From Liolophura sinensis (lineage: Eukaryota > Mollusca > Polyplacophora > Chitonida > Chitonidae): a stretch of DNA of 64,000 bases. The notes below the pieces were generated by a model. It did not search any database, had not been told where the DNA came from, and saw nothing but the letters and a program-made list of their open reading frames with translations. Below, piece by piece: positions 60,430 through 64,000 of this stretch (positions are counted from its first letter, which is position 1; each line of letters starts with the position of its first letter). The DNA lies in the NCBI RefSeq assembly GCF_032854445.1, contig NC_088300.1:58070984-58134983 (forward strand). The letters are read 5' to 3'. The position numbers and the translations under genes are program-made.

Positions 60430-60700
60430 GTTATTATAATCCTCACCCCTGCGCTTAGCAGCAACAAGTAATCTCGTGCGACTGTCAACAGAGCTTTGTG
60501 ACAGCACTGCTCAGTGCACATACCACTAAAGTGCAGGGCGATTCCCCATCTGATGCAAGGTAGCCTGTTTTACTACCGACTAAGTACTCACAACCAGGAA
60601 GGTATTACAAAATGTCTTTGTTCCCGGAAGTATGGTTATGAAACCATCTTCCCACATTCTGCAGGCACTGGCCTTAGGTATCACCACAAAGAGACAATGT
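60430..60700 (+). repeat. Direct repeat block, copy 1 (partner 62935-63112)
   Basis: Shares GC-CTTAGCAG, GCGAC-TGTCAACAGA, GGAAGTATGGTTATGAAACC/GGAAGTATAGTCATGAAATC and CATTCTGCAGG/CGTTCTGCATG with the block at 62935-63112 in the same order. An open frame of 114 codons crosses it (60514-60858), but the partner has no equivalent frame. Confidence 0.6.
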
Positions 60701-61052
60701 CTCCAAATCTTGATTTAAATCTTTTAAAAAACAAAACCGAGGGCAATTTAAAATTTTGTGACCAGGGGAGCATGCATTTTATCGTAATGAACTTGTCTCA
60801 AATAGTAACTTGGCTTCCAGCCTTGGCTAATACGGGCCTCTTATGCGAGAAAAAATAGTCTGAAACACAGACGTGTACATTGTACTTCGAGGACCTTTAC
60901 GGACGAATTTAGAGGAGTGAAAAGAAAGTATTCATATCAAGAAAATTTCTCACTTCAAATTTAAGAAAAACACAGATTTAAGAAAAACACACCATCGCAC
61001 GCTGGCGTATTATTATTTCTGGCTTCATGAAAAACTTGAAACAGTGTTCTTT

Positions 61053-61107
61053 CAATTAGCAGTATTATTGCAAGGTACATTTGTACTTGCAATAATACTG
61101 CTAATTG
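61053..61107. other. Near-perfect 21-bp stem hairpin
   Basis: CAATTAGCAGTATTATTGCA-A (61053-61073) is the exact complement of 61087-61107, with a 13-base centre (GGTACATTTGTAC) that is itself palindromic. It could be a small miniature-element remnant or a hairpin RNA. It is shorter than most animal pre-miRNAs and the perfect pairing is atypical for them. Confidence 0.8.
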
Positions 61108-61194
61108 TTAAACTAACTAGCTTTTGTGGAAAATGAGTTTACGGTTAACACATTTCCCGCTGCTGACAACAGCCACATTTCCCACAGTTGTATT

Positions 61195-61316
61195 TGTCAA
61201 CTTTGCCCTTTCTTAACATCAATCTGGCTTCATTCCTGGTTTATATAGTACAGAAATACACTGGAACGTTTGGTTATCAACTTTGCTTTTTTCTTAACAC
61301 CAATCTGCTACCCAAC
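61195..61316 (+). repeat. Short direct repeat pair, ~40 bp, 80-bp spacing
   Basis: TCAACTTTGCCCTTTCTTAA-CATCAATCTGGC (from 61197) is repeated as TCAACTTTGCTTTTTTCTTA-ACACCAATCTGCTA (from 61277). Confidence 0.75.
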
Positions 61317-61466
61317 AGAATGAGACAGTCTAAATAAACGCTAATAAAACGTCACAATCTTCTAGTGTATCAGCTTTTGGTGATAAGAGATATACAGCCT
61401 TACTGAACTGTTTGCACGACAATGCATTGAATGTTATATTTTTGCACGTTTTACAAATACAGTCTA

Positions 61467-62436
61467 GTTGCATGTCCCTCTAAATTCCCATTGAATTTCA
61501 TCAGAACGAGTTCAGTCATAATGCAACACCAATTTGCTTGTGGTTCTGGTTGTGTTTAAACTTGACGTGGAAAGTGAAAGGGAAAATGACAAATATTCGT
61601 TTTTGTATTGGTTGTCAGACAACGTCTAACAGATTAAGAATTGTGTGTATTAAGAAGTCAGACAAAGACAATAACCTGTAATATTCAGACACACTATACC
61701 TTTCAGGAAATGGGCTATGAAACTCGCAATAAATAATTAAGTGCTATCTAGCACCCCTCTACCCACACCTAAACTATAACATGGTGTCTGCACCCATGTA
61801 AAGCCAAGCACTCTATTCCCCTGGGTGCTCAGGGAGGAGCGCCAGACCCGCTGAAGGTCATCTCCTTGGGGGTAACGCTGAATCTAACAAGATATACCAT
61901 GCTCTCACAAACATTGATTAGGCCATATGAATATTTCATACTCCGTGAGTTAGAGAACGAGAAGACCTGAGGCTCCCCGAGTGCACCGAATATTACCTGA
62001 CATGAGATCAGCGGAGTGTCAGTTGCTGGCGATCGTAATACCCCATATTCTTGATCCAGGCAGAAATGCATTGATCGATCTCTCCTTTACCCCAGTGATT
62101 TATTGCACGTACAAACTGTCTGGATTTTTAGGTTGTCCGCCCTGCTTTTTAGTTCTTGTGAGCGGTACCTTAATTGTTCTTGTACTAGGCCAAAAGAGGA
62201 CTGGGTTGACCTTCTGGCAAGTACAGTGTGGTTGGATAATTCATTGGTGACATAAAGAATCGGCATCCTGAACACTTGACATTATAACGACCTGTTGGTG
62301 TCGTTGTTATATGTAGACCAGTTCATTAATACACAAACCTGTGACTGTTTTATGTTCAATTTATCGCTATGGTCTTACTTAATACATTAGTTCATACTTT
62401 ACCAGATTATGTGACTGGTTTCTCGGAGAACTAAAT
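61467..62436 (-). repeat. Right arm of ~1-kb inverted duplication
   Basis: Reverse-complement partner of 57177-58217, about 3.2 kb away. The 80-codon frame here is 61829-62071 on the minus strand and differs from the left copy at only five residues, all in or near the first half. The outer boundary is judged by fading similarity near TTTCTCGGAGAACTAAATAG. Confidence 0.88.
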
Positions 62437-62934
62437 AGCTGTATATGTATAGCATGGCTAGATGCATGATTTGTTTTTTCCTCCATGTATGCTTTAGGTA
62501 GAAGACCTCGTTTCAGACGCCTATGTTTTGGTGCTTTCACAACGCGCTGGAAAGGTCTATTATTAACAAACACCAAAGATGGTGCAAAACTAGTTTACAG
62601 AAGGGACTGGACAGCTAGACTTGTAGACCTTAAACATGAGATGTCAGTCGCAAGTTAAAATATTTCAGAATTTTGTCTTTTTTTGGATAGAACTGAAAAC
62701 TCTTGGCCAGAGTTACTCCCCCCTCCGGAGGTTAAGATAACAAAATGCCATGACTTCACTTCCAGCAAACACAGCTAAAAGAATGGTCACGCTAGGTTGA
62801 TTTTTTCATATGTTGTAGAGAAAAGTGCAAGGTGCATGTGACGGTATGGCACTGTACCACGCGAAAGTTAGAGGATACATCTTTTGAAGTTGAAGTTGAC
62901 AAATTTACTATATAATAGTACGGAAAATCAATTC

Positions 62935-63112
62935 GTTCGTGTAACCTTCACTCCAGCTCTTAGCAGTCCTCTGTTAAATAGCGCGACATGTCAACAGACC
63001 TGCAAAACAGCTTGTAGTATACACTCTCTCGTGGAAGTATAGTCATGAAATCATCTCCCGTTCTGCATGTATTGGTCTTTGTGACCTCCACTATGAGATA
63101 CTGCCTCACACT
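62935..63112 (+). repeat. Direct repeat block, copy 2 (partner 60430-60700)
   Basis: Lies just outside the right inverted arm while its partner lies inside. Its end (CCACTATGAGATACTGCC) is also the inverted counterpart of ATATCTCATAGTGGTGG in the 205-bp tandem pair. Confidence 0.55.
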
Positions 63113-64000
63113 CTGTCAACTCGACGGAAAAGCGGGAAACATACTAGATGTCTGAAATAATTGGAAACTTGTTGTATATCTGGCATAATCTTTTATCTAA
63201 GCCATTATTAATCGGGTATAAGCATCCACAATATGTTTTCATCGCCTTCACGACCTTCAAAAGCTCGGAATCATCCGTCTGTTACCGTTACCTCAGACAG
63301 AAGAGGATAATGCAGTTTCTCGAATCCCTGGTTCTGAGGAATAGTCGACTTTTTCATTTGAGCCCACCTAACCGTCGTAATTACCTGACTGTGTCAGACT
63401 GCAAATCGAAGCCTTTATCATGTGAGTCGTTTCCCCTCCGGTAAACTCCAGGCCAACCAAGGCTTCATAAAAAATGTACCTGGAATCACATGCAATAAAT
63501 CAGGAAGATGAAACCCATTTAATGGGGAAATAATTCTATGCATCATACGTGACATTCATGGGAAAATGATGCATCAAGTTTAATTAATTTTGTCTAAACA
63601 ACCATGAATTGGGAATGACCAATAAGAGTATGGCCTTTTTCTATTACCTTCACAATATCTAAGTTTGTAGACCATGTTCAGTCAAATACAATTTCCGACA
63701 CCTCGTGGGTGGAAAATTGACCATGTTCGCTCAGATGCAACCGTTGGCATCTAAACACACCCATCCTTTCTCCACAGATGAACATATGACATACAGTGCT
63801 TATGAATAATGGTGAGTTCTGCATGCAATAAAATTATACCCCACCTGTCTGACTTTCGGTATTCAAAGGTTATGGGAACTGGTCGCATTGCTCACTTTTT
63901 ATTTCACAGGTAAAAGGTCAGATTTTTGAGAAATTTCCTGAATTAAGGGTATGTTAAAACTGCGTTCGATCCTACGGTCTTATTTTACAAGAGCTAGTGA
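63113..64000. other. Non-coding window end
   Basis: A 98-codon frame (63148-63444) lacks recognisable features; no repeats seen. Confidence 0.45.

Noticed and set aside
60514-60858. 114-codon frame as a gene
   Set aside because: It crosses a duplicated non-coding block whose partner at 62935 has no matching frame, and no domain is visible.

Overview
This is a 64-kb piece of an animal nuclear genome. It is AT-rich, has no dense operon-like gene packing, and contains one clear long open reading frame in a sea of interspersed and tandem repeats. The tRNA-headed SINEs (one family ending in an AATA-rich tail and read in either orientation, another ending in repeated CACT) are, to my knowledge, typical of molluscs and related lophotrochozoans. 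A mollusc is therefore the best guess; the species cannot be named from this window. A 200-base run of N (46872-47071) marks an assembly gap.

Gene content is sparse. The only confident protein-coding gene is an intronless-coding, 537-residue biogenic-amine GPCR at 30302-31915 (+), most like serotonin 5-HT1/5-HT7 receptors. It has all the class A landmarks, a ~225-residue third intracellular loop and a very short tail. A strong 3' splice site lies 20 bases before its ATG and a consensus 5' splice site lies near 29512, suggesting a non-coding 5' exon. Two weak candidates for secreted-protein sequence are at 39329-39538 and 51015-51188.

Layout. 0-17 kb: a foldback element (1.05-1.61 kb), a degenerate minisatellite (2.8-3.2 kb), a decayed Tc1-type DNA transposon with perfect terminal inverted repeats (8.26-9.32 kb), a 300-bp direct repeat pair (7.8 and 13.6 kb) and several SINEs. 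17-30 kb: mostly non-coding, with SINEs, a G-quadruplex-prone run and a 62-bp satellite with four-unit higher-order structure (27.05-27.69 kb). 30-32.6 kb: the receptor gene. 34-44 kb: four more minisatellites with unrelated units. 44-57 kb: SINE fragments, the gap and members of an unnamed dispersed repeat. 57-63.1 kb: a complex duplicated block with two ~1-kb inverted arms flanking a 59-bp satellite with five-unit higher-order structure. The two arms share a 243-bp core that differs at only two positions.

Nothing here forms an operon or a pathway. The interest lies in the receptor and in the repeat architecture, chiefly the 57-63 kb inverted structure, the foldback element, the unnamed five-copy dispersed repeat and the common 3' module carried by different SINE families.
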